NCBI RefSeq assembly: GCF_013927005.1
Contig: NZ_CP055932.1
Location: 4,716 to 68,715, forward strand
Direction: 5' to 3'
Origin: Enterobacter sp. RHBSTW-00175
GTDB taxonomy: Bacteria > Pseudomonadota > Gammaproteobacteria > Enterobacterales > Enterobacteriaceae
DNA: 64,000 bases
Within the stretch, counting starts at the first letter, position 1. Every line of letters begins with the position of its first letter. Position numbers and translations under genes: made by a program. This document shows positions 50,113 through 59,512 of this stretch, one piece after another. The notes under the pieces are model-generated. The model had not been told where the DNA came from. It ran no database searches and saw only the letters and a program-made list of their open reading frames with translations.

Positions 50113-51011
50113 CTATTTAGATGGGCCAACGCTAATGCCCGGGCCAGTGTTTCATCATCTGTATTAAGATGTCGGGCAAGTGTCACTACCGGCATTGTCA
50201 CGGTAATCCCCTGATTACCAGAGCCATAATTTGACATCGCGGGTAAGGGTGCGCCGCCCATACGGGCATCTGATGCCGCAGTGGTGTTGATCAACATTTG
50301 ACTCAGTAAGTCAGTGCTGATAAAGCCATTTTTTCTGGCTTGCGACAACGCGCCACTCACGTTCAAACCATAGTTCTTCCTTTGCCCCTCGTCAGAAAGC
50401 GCGGTATTAATCTCAGCACTTTTCAGCATAAACATGATGTCTTTAGCGGCGACATCGGTTACAAATTTAAATGCGTCGTTAAGGGAAAATTCGGGTAGTA
50501 CCCCACTATCATTGGCGGCAATTAGGTCTCGGACTAATATTTGCTTTATATTATTAATATAAACTTCAGTGACATTAGTATGGCTACCTTGAATCACTAC
50601 CCGGCACTGATCACTAAGACTATATAGCGTAATATCGATAAAAATAAAATCCGTAGCATCTACTGCGTTTAGACACACGTTACCTGATTCATTAAATATA
50701 TAGGCTTCGGTAATTTGTGTCGCAGTAATATCTTTTAATACTTCTAAATCGGCATCCGCGTTACCACCAATAGCCCCTATTGCCGCCGCAAGAGTGACTC
50801 CGCAATAGCTTGTTCCCGGAATAGTGACTCCCATCGCATTTTTATACAGATTCTCCGATATATTCCCCGTTATTTTTAATATCGGTGCGTTGAGATATTT
50901 AGCAGCCACTGCGGCAGCATACGCAATAGCAATAGGCTCAGTACAACCTAATGAAAGTTTCACTTCCTTTTTCAACCAATCGAGTAATTGTTGATGTGTT
51001 ATTTTTTGCAT

Positions 51012-51358
51012 TTGAAGTAATTAATCAGTGATTTGGATTATTTTTATCTTAGGGTTTTACGGGGAGAAATACTTTTCCTATTTTCTTGTTGTTTTTAATG
51101 CTTGGAGAATATTGTTCTCTTTAACAAAAAAGATAACCACAGAACAATTTAAATAAAAACATATTAAAAATAATGAAATAGATAACTCAAACACCATTAA
51201 TCCCTTACTCAATGAGATACTAATCACAAAACAATAAAGAGAATATTTTCCCCTTAGACGCAATTATTCGCCTTGAATCATTAAACTAGACGATAAAAAA
51301 GGCGAGTTAGCTACTGCCAACTCGCCTCAGATAAAACCAACCGGTGCTGGTTTAGATA
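51012..51358. other. Intergenic region between cyuA and the lipid-transport operon
   Basis: This AT-rich stretch of nearly 350 bp holds the promoter of the cyuA-like gene on its left and the terminator of the lipid-transport operon at its right end. A 61-codon minus-strand frame in the AT-rich part (51078-51263) has a hydrophobic run but no supporting context, and I do not call it. Confidence 0.55.
51292..51326 (-). terminator. Intrinsic terminator of the mlaEFD-pqiC-like operon
   Basis: An 8-bp perfect stem GGCGAGTT / AACTCGCC (51301-51326) is followed on the minus strand by TTTTTTATC. It begins about 33 bp after the pqiC-like stop codon, so it is the operon terminator. Confidence 0.85.
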
Positions 51359-52000
51359 TCAACCCTGCGCAGGGGATTGCTGCATCGTCCAGTTGAGCAC
51401 TTGAGTGGCTAACTGGTCACTGGCCAGGCCAAAGGCCTGAACCACCTCGTTCATCTCGTTACCTTTTATCGGTTGGCGAATGTCAAACTGGCGAGTCGCA
51501 ATAATCCTACGATCTGAAATTCTTACCAGCCGAGCATCAAAACGGATCAGCACTTCGCTGCTACCAACATGGTATACCCCTTGGAACGCGGACAGATCAC
51601 CACTCAACTCCACATCAGCCTGCAAGCTATCATCGTCGCTACTGACTGCACGGATTCGCCCATCGCTACGGAACGCCTGAATAAGACGATTGCGCACCAA
51701 AATCGGCGCCGAATCACTCCAACGGGAGTTTTTATAAACCGCAATCTCCTGGCCCTGAGGCTGCACCGCTATGCGTGAGCTATTAAGAAACTGGTTCGTC
51801 GCCGGTTGTGAAACCCGTAATGACCAGTTTACTGTCTGCGCGTGTGGCACACTGACTGCAGGTGGCACCGGCAGAAGATAAACTTGTGATACAGGGGCCG
51901 AAGGTAAAATGGTGCAGGCAGAGAGCAGTATCGCCCCCCCGGATATCATCAATAGCCACACGCGGCGGCCTGCATAGCGCATCACATTAAAAGAGAGCAT
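51359..52000 (-). CDS. PqiC-like outer-membrane lipoprotein of a lipid transporter
   Basis: This 213-residue lipoprotein belongs to the ABC-type transport auxiliary (PqiC/YmbA-like) family. Its signal peptide ends in the lipobox LLSAC with Cys29 as the lipid-attachment site; the mature part has the YLLP and VLVRNRLIQAF-type blocks (PILVRNRLIQAF). It is presumed to link the MCE protein to the outer membrane. Its ATG overlaps the MCE gene stop (TAATG), so it is the last gene of a coupled operon. Confidence 0.82.
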   Translation of the reverse strand: MLSFNVMRYAGRRVWLLMISGGAILLSACTILPSAPVSQVYLLPVPPAVSVPHAQTVNWSLRVSQPATNQFLNSSRIAVQPQGQEIAVYKNSRWSDSAPILVRNRLIQAFRSDGRIRAVSSDDDSLQADVELSGDLSAFQGVYHVGSSEVLIRFDARLVRISDRRIIATRQFDIRQPIKGNEMNEVVQAFGLASDQLATQVLNWTMQQSPAQG

Positions 52001-52938
52001 TAAGGCGTAAACTCCTGTGTTCTTTCACGGCCGCGCAACAAGGCCGCTGGGTTTTCTTCCAAACGAGAAACGGCGGCACGTAATGTCGCTAATGTTCTGC
52101 GCAGCTCATCTACTGCCGGCCCCAGCTCATTCATCCCTTGCATCCCGTTATTGAGTGAGGTTTTATTTTCACTCACCAATTTATTGAGGATGGTACTGGT
52201 ATTTTGCAACGATGCCATGGTTTTGGCGGCATCACTGACCAGTTGTTTCCCCTGCCCATCCATTAAGCCGTTAGCATTACGCAGCAGGCGATTGGTTTGA
52301 GTCAGTGTCTCATTAGCCTGTTTACTGGCCTGCGCCAACTGCTGCAACAGGGTACGGAGATCACCACGTTGATCAGCCACAGTTTGGGTGACCAGCGCGA
52401 GATTATCCAGTGTCGTTACTAGGCGCTGCTGGTTATCCGGTGCCAGCAACTGGTTCAAACGCACCAACACTTCATTCGCATTGGTCATGAAATTCTCACC
52501 GTTAGCCAGTAACTGGCTCATCGGCGAAGGGGTAGCAATAATGATAGGAACCTCGTCATCTTTGCCCTCCAGCAACGGGCTGGTCTGGCTGCCACTGCTG
52601 AATTGAATATTTGAGGTGCCGGTAATACCCGCGACGGTGAGACGAGCTTGGGTATCTTCGCGTATCGGAGTAGATGCAGAAACGCGAATACGTGCCCAAA
52701 CCTTATTCGGATTGTCTCGGTCCAGGCGTAATTGCGTCACCTCACCGACTCGAATCCCGCTGTACTGAACGGTGCTACCCTGTGACAGGCCACTCACAGG
52801 CTCATTGAAAACGATATCGTACAATCTGAACTGGCGATCAGAACCGGAATTTGTCAGCCATAGGCAAAACAGCAGCGCGGCACTCACCACAATAAGAGTG
52901 AACAAACCAATAACGACATGATGAGCACGGGTTTCCAT
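52000..52938 (-). CDS. MCE-domain (MlaD-like) periplasmic lipid-binding protein
   Basis: This 312-residue protein has one N-terminal membrane helix (METRAHHVVIGLFTLIVVSAALLFCLW), an MCE domain (GLSQGSTVQYSGIRVGEVTQLRLD) and a long helical tail with coiled-coil character (about 170-300). Family members form hexameric rings that pass lipids between membranes. I chose the ATG at 52938 instead of the longer frame that would overlap the ATPase gene by about 160 bp. It starts 1 bp after the ATPase stop. Confidence 0.87.
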   Translation of the reverse strand: METRAHHVVIGLFTLIVVSAALLFCLWLTNSGSDRQFRLYDIVFNEPVSGLSQGSTVQYSGIRVGEVTQLRLDRDNPNKVWARIRVSASTPIREDTQARLTVAGITGTSNIQFSSGSQTSPLLEGKDDEVPIIIATPSPMSQLLANGENFMTNANEVLVRLNQLLAPDNQQRLVTTLDNLALVTQTVADQRGDLRTLLQQLAQASKQANETLTQTNRLLRNANGLMDGQGKQLVSDAAKTMASLQNTSTILNKLVSENKTSLNNGMQGMNELGPAVDELRRTLATLRAAVSRLEENPAALLRGRERTQEFTP

Positions 52939-52939
52939 A

Positions 52940-53731
52940 TTACAACCTCTCTCCACTGTTAATTGCCGCTGCCTGATAAGCAGCCCGGCCACGTGGGCCA
53001 TGAAAATACGCCTGAATCCAGCCATCATCAGTCGCTGCAACTTTATCCAGAGTATCAACCACCAGCACTTTTTTCTGCGAAAGCACCGCCACACGATCAC
53101 ACAGTGTATACAGCGTATCCAGATCGTGGGTCACCAAGAATACCGTTAGATTGAGGGCATCCCGCAGGGTGCGGATCAAACTGTCAAACGCCGCCGCACC
53201 AATGGGATCAAGACCCGCAGTCGGTTCATCAAGAAACAGAATATCCGGGTCCAGTGCTAAGGCACGGGCTAGCGCAACACGCTTGACCATACCACCCGAC
53301 AGAGATGCTGGATACTTACTGCCAGTGCCCGGCGGTAGCCCAGCCAGTGCCAGTTTAACCTGAGCCAATCGCTCAGCCTCAGACCGGGGTAATCCGGCGT
53401 TTTCTATTAATGGTAATGCCACGTTCTCGGTCACGGTTAGAGAACTGAACAGTGCGCCTCGTTGAAATAATACGCCGAATCGGCGCTCGACCATGGCGCG
53501 GGATTGACCTGACAGTGCCATTAAATCCTTGCCAAAAACATGAATTTTCCCGTCAGTCGGACGACGTAACCCAACAATACTGCGTAACAGAACAGATTTA
53601 CCGGTACCCGAGCCACCAACCACGCCAAGAACTTCGCCGCGCTTAACATCAAGATTCAACCCTTGATGCACGCACTGTACGCCAAAGCAGTTAACCAGAT
53701 CGCGAATTTGAATGATTGCATCTTGCGTCAT
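52940..53731 (-). CDS. MlaF-like ABC transporter ATPase
   Basis: This 263-residue ATPase has Walker A GGSGTGKS, signature LSGGMVKRVALARAL and Walker B DILFLDEPTAGLDP, as in the Mla phospholipid transporter. I chose the ATG at 53731, five bases after the permease stop, over an upstream GTG. It powers the MlaE/MlaD-like partners encoded beside it. Confidence 0.9.
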   Translation of the reverse strand: MTQDAIIQIRDLVNCFGVQCVHQGLNLDVKRGEVLGVVGGSGTGKSVLLRSIVGLRRPTDGKIHVFGKDLMALSGQSRAMVERRFGVLFQRGALFSSLTVTENVALPLIENAGLPRSEAERLAQVKLALAGLPPGTGSKYPASLSGGMVKRVALARALALDPDILFLDEPTAGLDPIGAAAFDSLIRTLRDALNLTVFLVTHDLDTLYTLCDRVAVLSQKKVLVVDTLDKVAATDDGWIQAYFHGPRGRAAYQAAAINSGERL

Positions 53732-53736
53732 TTGGC

Positions 53737-54882
53737 TCACCACCCCATTTCCATGAAAAATAGCGCTGCCACGGCATCAAGCAAAATCACCACAAAGATC
53801 GAATGCACCACACTGGTGGTGGTATGAACCCCGACTGATTCAGCACTACCGGTTACTTTGAACCCCTCCAGACAGCCAATAATAGCAATCAGGAAAGCAA
53901 AAATAGGGGCTTTACTTATTCCCACCAGAAAATGCTGCAACCCATTACTGTTTTGCATAATCGACAAAAACATAGTGGGAGAGATATCCAGTGTTAAGGC
54001 ACACACCACCATGCCACCGAAAATACCGCAAACCATGCCAATAAAGGTTAGCATCGGCAGAGAGATCAATAGTGCCAAGACGCGCGGTAGCACCAACAGT
54101 TCGACCGGATTCAAGCCCAGTGTTTGGATAGCATCAATCTCTTCATTGGCTTTCATCAAGCCAATTTCAGCGGTAAAAGCACTGGCTGTTCGCCCTGCCA
54201 TCAGGATCGCGGTAAGCAGTACCGCAAATTCACGTAGAAAAGAAAATACCACCAAATCGACGGTAAAAATGCCCGCGCCGAAAGTAGTGAGTACGGTTGC
54301 ACCGAGAAAGGCGATAACTGCCCCCACCAAAAAGGTGAGCAACATAATGATCGGCACAGCATTGAGGCCAATCTGTTGAATATTGGCAATTAATGAGGTA
54401 ATGCGCCAGCGGGAGGGGCGAAAAAGTGTTCCCAGCAAGGTTTCCAGCGCCAGACCAATAAAGCCCAATAGTGACTTAATATCTTGCCATAAGTTATCTA
54501 CCGAACGGCCGGTATTAGCCAGCATCTCAAGCCAAAACCGTGTGGGTTTTTCAGACAACTCAGGGGTTAAGTCAGGCAATACATGGCTTACCGTTTCAAG
54601 TAATATCCTCCGCTCTTCTGGCAATTTAGGCGCAAGTTCGCGTAAATTTGCTACACGGTCCTCACCCAGAAGCAGAGCTAACAACGTTGCACCGGCGGTA
54701 TCTAACGCCCCCAGTTGGTTGAGATCAAATACCCCCCCACTGGGCATATTAGCGCGCAATTGCGCAACGCGCGGCTCCAAAACGCAGTAATGCGCCAACA
54801 CCCAGTCCCCCCGGATATAAACTCTGGGGGGCTGAGCCGCGCTATCGAGATCAAGTTGTGCGGGGGACGTTTGCTCAGTCAT
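53737..54882 (-). CDS. MlaE-like permease with N-terminal STAS domain
   Basis: This 381-residue protein joins an N-terminal STAS-like domain (about 1-110, FDLNQLGALDTAGATLLALLL) to an MlaE permease with about five membrane helices (LTFLVGAVIAFLGATVL through IFVVILLDAVAALFFMEMGW). In the canonical Mla system the STAS protein (MlaB) is separate, so the fusion is a feature of this group. It is the first gene of the four-gene operon and starts about 110 bp from the next fragment. Confidence 0.88.
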   Translation of the reverse strand: MTEQTSPAQLDLDSAAQPPRVYIRGDWVLAHYCVLEPRVAQLRANMPSGGVFDLNQLGALDTAGATLLALLLGEDRVANLRELAPKLPEERRILLETVSHVLPDLTPELSEKPTRFWLEMLANTGRSVDNLWQDIKSLLGFIGLALETLLGTLFRPSRWRITSLIANIQQIGLNAVPIIMLLTFLVGAVIAFLGATVLTTFGAGIFTVDLVVFSFLREFAVLLTAILMAGRTASAFTAEIGLMKANEEIDAIQTLGLNPVELLVLPRVLALLISLPMLTFIGMVCGIFGGMVVCALTLDISPTMFLSIMQNSNGLQHFLVGISKAPIFAFLIAIIGCLEGFKVTGSAESVGVHTTTSVVHSIFVVILLDAVAALFFMEMGW

Positions 54883-54995
54883 TGCTCAGACCTTACCTAT
54901 TTCAAACTCTAATGTTTCAAACCCTAAATAGGTATATCACACAGTTAAGTAAGAGTAATGACTGTTTAATTAATGAAGTGTTAACCACACCCTAA

Positions 54996-55096
54996 TCAGT
55001 GAGGTGTGGCACGCTGTTTGCCCAATTGCCGTATTTTCCTCTCTGGCAGGGTAAACCAAACGACTACCGCCAGCAGAATTAACAGTACGCTGGCAG
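54996..55096 (-). pseudogene. 3' fragment of a membrane transporter gene cut by IS26
   Basis: Read on the minus strand from the IS26 edge, the frame is SVLLILLAVVVWFTLPERK and ends RATPH before a TGA. This looks like the final membrane helix and basic tail of a major-facilitator transporter. Everything upstream was lost at the IS26 end. The identification rests on hydrophobicity only. Confidence 0.55.
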
Positions 55097-55916
55097 GGCA
55101 CTGTTGCAAATAGTCGGTGGTGATAAACTTATCATCCCCTTTTGCTGATGGAGCTGCACATGAACCCATTCAAAGGCCGGCATTTTCAGCGTGACATCAT
55201 TCTGTGGGCCGTACGCTGGTACTGCAAATACGGCATCAGTTACCGTGAGCTGCAGGAGATGCTGGCTGAACGCGGAGTGAATGTCGATCACTCCACGATT
55301 TACCGCTGGGTTCAGCGTTATGCGCCTGAAATGGAAAAACGGCTGCGCTGGTACTGGCGTAACCCTTCCGATCTTTGCCCGTGGCACATGGATGAAACCT
55401 ACGTGAAGGTCAATGGCCGCTGGGCGTATCTGTACCGGGCCGTCGACAGCCGGGGCCGCACTGTCGATTTTTATCTCTCCTCCCGTCGTAACAGCAAAGC
55501 TGCATACCGGTTTCTGGGTAAAATCCTCAACAACGTGAAGAAGTGGCAGATCCCGCGATTCATCAACACGGATAAAGCGCCCGCCTATGGTCGCGCGCTT
55601 GCTCTGCTCAAACGCGAAGGCCGGTGCCCGTCTGACGTTGAACACCGACAGATTAAGTACCGGAACAACGTGATTGAATGCGATCATGGCAAACTGAAAC
55701 GGATAATCGGCGCCACGCTGGGATTTAAATCCATGAAGACGGCTTACGCCACCATCAAAGGTATTGAGGTGATGCGTGCACTACGCAAAGGCCAGGCCTC
55801 AGCATTTTATTATGGTGATCCCCTGGGCGAAATGCGCCTGGTAAGCAGAGTTTTTGAAATGTAAGGCCTTTGAATAAGACAAAAGGCTGCCTCATCGCTA
55901 ACTTTGCAACAGTGCC
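55097..55916 (+). mobile_element. IS26 (IS6 family), copy 1
   Basis: The element is exactly 820 bp with GGCACTGTTGCAAA ends, as in IS26. Flanking 8-mers are GCTGGCAG on the left and GTCAATTT on the right. The right flank is the reverse complement of the 8-mer at 63548-63555 beyond copy 2. Confidence 0.96.
55160..55864 (+). CDS. tnp26: IS26 transposase
   Basis: This 234-residue DDE transposase (MNPFKGRHFQRDII...) has the helix-turn-helix VNVDHSTIYRWVQRY and the catalytic blocks WHMDETYVKV, FINTDKAPAYG and HGKLKRIIGAT. It is identical to copy 2. IS26 moves by replicative cointegration and by targeted conservative joining between copies. The start is the ATG at 55160. Confidence 0.96.
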   Translation: MNPFKGRHFQRDIILWAVRWYCKYGISYRELQEMLAERGVNVDHSTIYRWVQRYAPEMEKRLRWYWRNPSDLCPWHMDETYVKVNGRWAYLYRAVDSRGRTVDFYLSSRRNSKAAYRFLGKILNNVKKWQIPRFINTDKAPAYGRALALLKREGRCPSDVEHRQIKYRNNVIECDHGKLKRIIGATLGFKSMKTAYATIKGIEVMRALRKGQASAFYYGDPLGEMRLVSRVFEM

Positions 55917-55924
55917 GTCAATTT
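55917..55924. repeat. 8-bp IS26 target duplication, inverted partner of 63548-63555
   Basis: GTCAATTT here is the reverse complement of AAATTGAC at 63548-63555. Such oppositely oriented 8-mers next to two inverted IS26 copies mark an inversion by intramolecular replicative transposition. Confidence 0.85.
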
Positions 55925-56060
55925 CATTATAACTGGCTGATCCCGAGCCATCTTTAGCAACCCGACGTACGTGCAATCTGTGAATTCTGTGATTTTCCGC
56001 TTCCTCGCCGCTTTCTCACTGTGTGAGATCGCTTACTGCGGCGAGCGGCAGTGATTAATA

Positions 56061-56076
56061 TTGACTGCGGTATGTA
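56061..56076 (+). repeat. Isolated iteron copy
   Basis: TTGACTGCGGTATGTA is identical to the copy at 63551-63566 and close to the array at 63860-63962. It is on the far side of the inverted segment, consistent with the origin region having been split by IS26. Confidence 0.7.
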
Positions 56077-56121
56077 CTCTTTTGTAATCCCCTGCGTTCT
56101 TTCATTACCCAATGTGGTTCA

Positions 56122-56199
56122 CTTTGCACTTTTTCGTGCACTTTGCGATTTTATTGTTGCTTTGCAATAAATTCCAAGATTTAATAAAATAATGCAAAG
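56122..56199 (+). promoter_or_regulatory. sopAB promoter-operator with SopA-binding CTTTGC motifs
   Basis: CTTTGC occurs at 56122-56127, 56141-56146 and 56160-56165, about 19 bp apart, and inverted (GCAAAG) at 56194-56199. In plasmid F, SopA binds CTTTGC repeats in this promoter to autoregulate sopAB. The layout here is the same. Confidence 0.85.
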
Positions 56200-56212
56200 T
56201 GATGATTAAAGG

Positions 56213-57388
56213 ATGTTCAGTATGGGACTCATGGATACACTCAACCAGTGCATAAGTGCTGGTCATGAAATGACGAAAGCAATCGCCATTGCACAGTTTA
56301 ATGATGACAGTCCGGAAGCCCGGAAAATAACCCGGCGCTGGAGGATTGGTGAAGCGGCAGATTTAGTTGGCGTGTCATCTCAGGCTATCAGGGATGCCGA
56401 GAAAGCTGGCCGGCTGCCGCACCCTGATATGGAAACCCGTGGGAGAGTTGAGCAACGCGTTGGTTATACCATCGAACAAATCAATCACATGCGGGATGTA
56501 TTTGGTACACGACTGCGCCGTGCTGAAGATGCGTTTCCGCCGGTGATTGGCGTTGCAGCTCACAAAGGTGGTGTTTACAAAACCTCAGTATCCGTTCACC
56601 TGGCTCAGGATCTTGCTCTGAAAGGACTCCGTGTTCTGCTTGTTGAAGGCAATGACCCACAGGGAACTGCTTCTATGTATCACGGATGGGTGCCCGATCT
56701 TCATATTCATGCTGAGGACACTCTCCTGCCCTTTTATCTTGGGGAAAAGGATGACGCCAGCTACGCTATAAAGCCCACCTGCTGGCCTGGCCTTGATATC
56801 ATCCCGTCCTGTCTGGCACTGCACCGCATTGAAACCGAGCTGATGGGGAAATTTGACGAAGGCAAATTACCTGCTGACCCGCACCTGATGCTCCGTCTGG
56901 CCATTGAAACTGTCGCTCATGATTATGACGTGATAGTTATCGACAGCGCACCCAACCTTGGTATCGGTACGATAAATGTTGTATGCGCTGCTGATGTTCT
57001 GATTGTCCCTACTCCGGCAGAGCTGTTCGACTACACCTCCGCACTGCAGTTTTTCGATATGCTTCGTGACCTGCTTAAGAACGTGGATCTTAAAGGCTTC
57101 GAGCCAGATGTCCGTATTCTGCTTACCAAATACAGTAATAATAATGGCTCGCAGTCCCCGTGGATGGAAGAACAAATTCGGGATGCCTGGGGAAGCATGG
57201 TCCTTAAAAATGTTGTGCGCGAAACGGATGAAGTCGGCAAAGGTCAGATCCGTATGAGAACCGTTTTTGAACAGGCTATTGATCAACGTTCTTCAACCGG
57301 TGCCTGGCGTAATGCCCTCTCTATCTGGGAGCCTGTTTGCAATGAGATTTTTGATCGTCTGATTAAACCACGCTGGGAGATTAGATAA
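56213..57388 (+). CDS. sopA: SopA/ParA partition ATPase (type Ia)
   Basis: This 391-residue partition ATPase is almost identical by eye to F SopA. It has an N-terminal helix-turn-helix ([21 protein letters not shown], 45-65) for operator binding, the deviant Walker A KGGVYKT (118-124) and the [11 protein letters not shown] switch. It moves the plasmid over the nucleoid and represses sopAB. Its stop overlaps the sopB start by one base. Confidence 0.96.
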   Translation: MFSMGLMDTLNQCISAGHEMTKAIAIAQFNDDSPEARKITRRWRIGEAADLVGVSSQAIRDAEKAGRLPHPDMETRGRVEQRVGYTIEQINHMRDVFGTRLRRAEDAFPPVIGVAAHKGGVYKTSVSVHLAQDLALKGLRVLLVEGNDPQGTASMYHGWVPDLHIHAEDTLLPFYLGEKDDASYAIKPTCWPGLDIIPSCLALHRIETELMGKFDEGKLPADPHLMLRLAIETVAHDYDVIVIDSAPNLGIGTINVVCAADVLIVPTPAELFDYTSALQFFDMLRDLLKNVDLKGFEPDVRILLTKYSNNNGSQSPWMEEQIRDAWGSMVLKNVVRETDEVGKGQIRMRTVFEQAIDQRSSTGAWRNALSIWEPVCNEIFDRLIKPRWEIR

Positions 57389-58359
57389 TGAAGCGTGCTC
57401 CTGTCATTCCAAGACATACCACACATACTCAATCGACTGAAGATACTTCATCACCGGCGCCGGCCGCGCCGATGGTGGATTCATTAATTGCGCGCGTGGG
57501 TGCTATGGCCCGCGGTAATGCAATCTCTCTTCCGGTAAGTGGACGGGAAGTAAAATTTACCCTTGAGGTGCTCCGGGGAGACTCTGTTGAGAGCGCTTCA
57601 CGCGTATGGTCAGGCAATGAGCGCGATCAGGAACTACTTACCGAAGATGCTCTGGATGATCTCATTCCTTCATTTTTACTGACCGGTCAGCAGACTCCAG
57701 CTTTCGGCCGCCGGGTTTCTGATGTCATAGAAATTGCAGACGGCAGCCGTCGCCGTAAAGCCGCAATCCTGACGGAAAGTGATTATCGCGTTCTGGTTGG
57801 TGAACTGGACGATGAGCAGATGGCTGCATTGTCCCGACTGGGTAACGATTATCGGCCGACGAGTGCTTATGAACGTGGCCTGCGTTATACAAGCCGGCTG
57901 CAGAATGAGTTTGCAGGAAATATTTCTGCGCTTGCCGATGCGGAAAACATTTCTCGTAAGATCATTACCCGCTGTATTAATACGGCCAAACTGCCTAAAT
58001 CCGTTGTTGCCCTGTTTGCACATCCTGGAGAACTGTCTGCCCGGTCAGGTGAAGCCCTTCAGAAGGCTTTTGCAGATAAAGAAGAATTACTGAAGCAGCA
58101 GGCTGAGACTCTCCACGATCAGAAGAAAGCGGGACTAATCTTTGAAGCTGAAGAGGTCATTAGTCTTTTAACATCCGTACTGAAACAATCTCCCGCATCA
58201 AGAGTTAATCTGAGCTCACGTCATCAGTTTGCTCCAGGGGCAACAGCATTGTATAAGGGCGATAAAATGGTGCTTAACCTGGATAAGTCCCGCATTCCTG
58301 CGGAGTGTATAGAGAAAATAGAAGCCATTCTTAAGGAGCTTGAGAAACCAGGAGTCTGA
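57388..58359 (+). CDS. sopB: SopB/ParB centromere-binding protein
   Basis: This 323-residue ParB-family CTPase has the F SopB length. It has a ParB N-terminal domain (about 65-155, [22 protein letters not shown]), a helix-turn-helix ([25 protein letters not shown]) and a C-terminal dimer domain. It binds the sopC repeats downstream and activates SopA. It is translationally coupled to sopA. Confidence 0.96.
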   Translation: MKRAPVIPRHTTHTQSTEDTSSPAPAAPMVDSLIARVGAMARGNAISLPVSGREVKFTLEVLRGDSVESASRVWSGNERDQELLTEDALDDLIPSFLLTGQQTPAFGRRVSDVIEIADGSRRRKAAILTESDYRVLVGELDDEQMAALSRLGNDYRPTSAYERGLRYTSRLQNEFAGNISALADAENISRKIITRCINTAKLPKSVVALFAHPGELSARSGEALQKAFADKEELLKQQAETLHDQKKAGLIFEAEEVISLLTSVLKQSPASRVNLSSRHQFAPGATALYKGDKMVLNLDKSRIPAECIEKIEAILKELEKPGV

Positions 58360-58445
58360 TGCGGACACGCATTATTCTACGGTGATCTCCCTTTACTTCA
58401 TTTCCTTTCTCACAGGCCAGAAAACATAACTGGCCTGAATATTCT

Positions 58446-59035
58446 CTCTGGGACCACGGTCCCACCTGCGTCATCTGTCAGCTTATCTGCCTTGGACCAC
58501 GGTCCCACCTGCATCGCCGGTCAGGTTATCTCCCTGGGACCACGGTCCCACCTGCATCGTCGGTCAGCTTATCTGCCTGGGACCACGGTCCCACCTGCGT
58601 CATCTGTCAGCTTATCTGCCTGGGACCACGGTCCCACCTGCGTCATCGGTCAGGTTATCTGACTGGGACCACGGTCCCACCTGCGTCGTCGGTCAGGTTA
58701 TCTGCCTGGGACCACGGTCCCACCTGCGTCATCGGTCAGCTTATCTGTCTGGGACCACGGTCCCACCTGCGTCATCGGTCAGCTTATCTGTCTGGGACCA
58801 CGGTCCCACCTGCATCGTCTGTCAGGTTATCTGCCTGGGACCACGGTCTCACCTGCGTCATCGGTCAGGTTATCTGTCTGGGACCACGGTCCCACCTGCG
58901 TCGTCGGTCAGGTTATCTGACTGGGACCACGGTCCCACCTGCGTCATCGGTCAGCTTACCTGCCTGGGACCACGGTCCCACCTGCATCGCCGGTCAGCTT
59001 ATCGGCCTGGGACCACGGTCCCACCTGCATCGTCG
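58446..59035 (+). repeat. sopC: sopC centromere: 14 tandem 43-bp repeats
   Basis: The 16-bp palindrome TGGGACCACGGTCCCA recurs every 43 bp, with core starts at 58450, 58493 and so on to 59009, giving 14 copies. Copy 2 starts TTGGACC and copy 10 has GGTCTC, so both have one arm changed. A degenerate fifteenth copy (GGGACAACGGT) follows near 59050. F sopC has 12 copies. The spacers alternate between GGTCAGCTTATCTG and GGTCAGGTTATCTG forms. SopB nucleates here for partition. Confidence 0.95.
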
Positions 59036-59065
59036 GCACATTATTAGTTTGGGACAACGGTTAAG

Positions 59066-59512
59066 CAATGCCTGTCACGAACAGGTATTGGCTTGTCGCC
59101 AGCAACCTGTTGAGCGGAGTAATCACGCAGCAGGGCGGCTATTACAGGTGATGGTGAAAGCTCTGTTGGGATCTGAACGAAGCATGTTGAGTGAAATTTG
59201 CAAAATTTCGCGGGGTGTGCGGCTTAATTTTAAATTTCCGCCAGCATTTTTAAAACCAGCTGCCGCCGCTGCGCGTTGGCCGGTCCTTCGTCCGGCCGGT
59301 AACCAGTCCCGGCCGTTCTTACGACCCTGGATGAACATGGTCCCGTCATCAGCGTCTCCAGTGTGATGTCGTTTGTCACGCCGTCCGAGGGGATATCAGG
59401 GACACAACATATGGTAGAAAAAGCAGCTGTCTGAGACACAATATATTGATTATCCACAGTAACGGGGGATAACCGTGTGGGTAACATATTGAAAGTCCAA
59501 CACGTTATCTGA
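59066..59512. other. Non-coding stretch after sopC
   Basis: About 450 bp with no supported gene; the frames seen in it have no recognisable product. An imperfect palindrome GAAATTTGCAAAATTTC lies near 59192-59208. Two copies of a TTATCCACA-type DnaA-like motif (TTATCCACA at about 59451; GGATAACCG nearby) are visible, so it may retain backbone control sequences. Confidence 0.4.

Larger units (their letters stand above)
48579..51011 (-). pseudogene. cyuA: Cysteine desulfidase (CyuA/UPF0597-type) gene, split by an IS630-type element
   Basis: The N-terminal part (50115-51011) reads VKLSLGCTEPIAIAYAAA through SNYGSGNQGITVTMPV to ALAHLN. The C-terminal part (48579-48971) continues SYLAAISIHMRYTRLSALCAAS to its stop at 48579. 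Removing the IS restores one frame of 429 residues, near the family length. Intact homologues are iron-sulfur enzymes that split cysteine to pyruvate, sulfide and ammonia; Cys23 in LGCTEP is a likely cluster ligand. Both halves are now stranded, so the gene is inactive. Confidence 0.88.

Noticed and set aside
51078..51263. Small hydrophobic minus-strand frame of 61 codons
   Set aside because: It lies in a strongly AT-rich intergenic stretch where chance hydrophobic frames are common, and it has no context or clear start signal.
58446..59035. CRISPR-like regular repeat array
   Set aside because: The unit is a 43-bp tandem repeat with nearly constant spacers and a 16-bp palindrome, directly after sopB: it is the F-type sopC centromere, with no cas genes.
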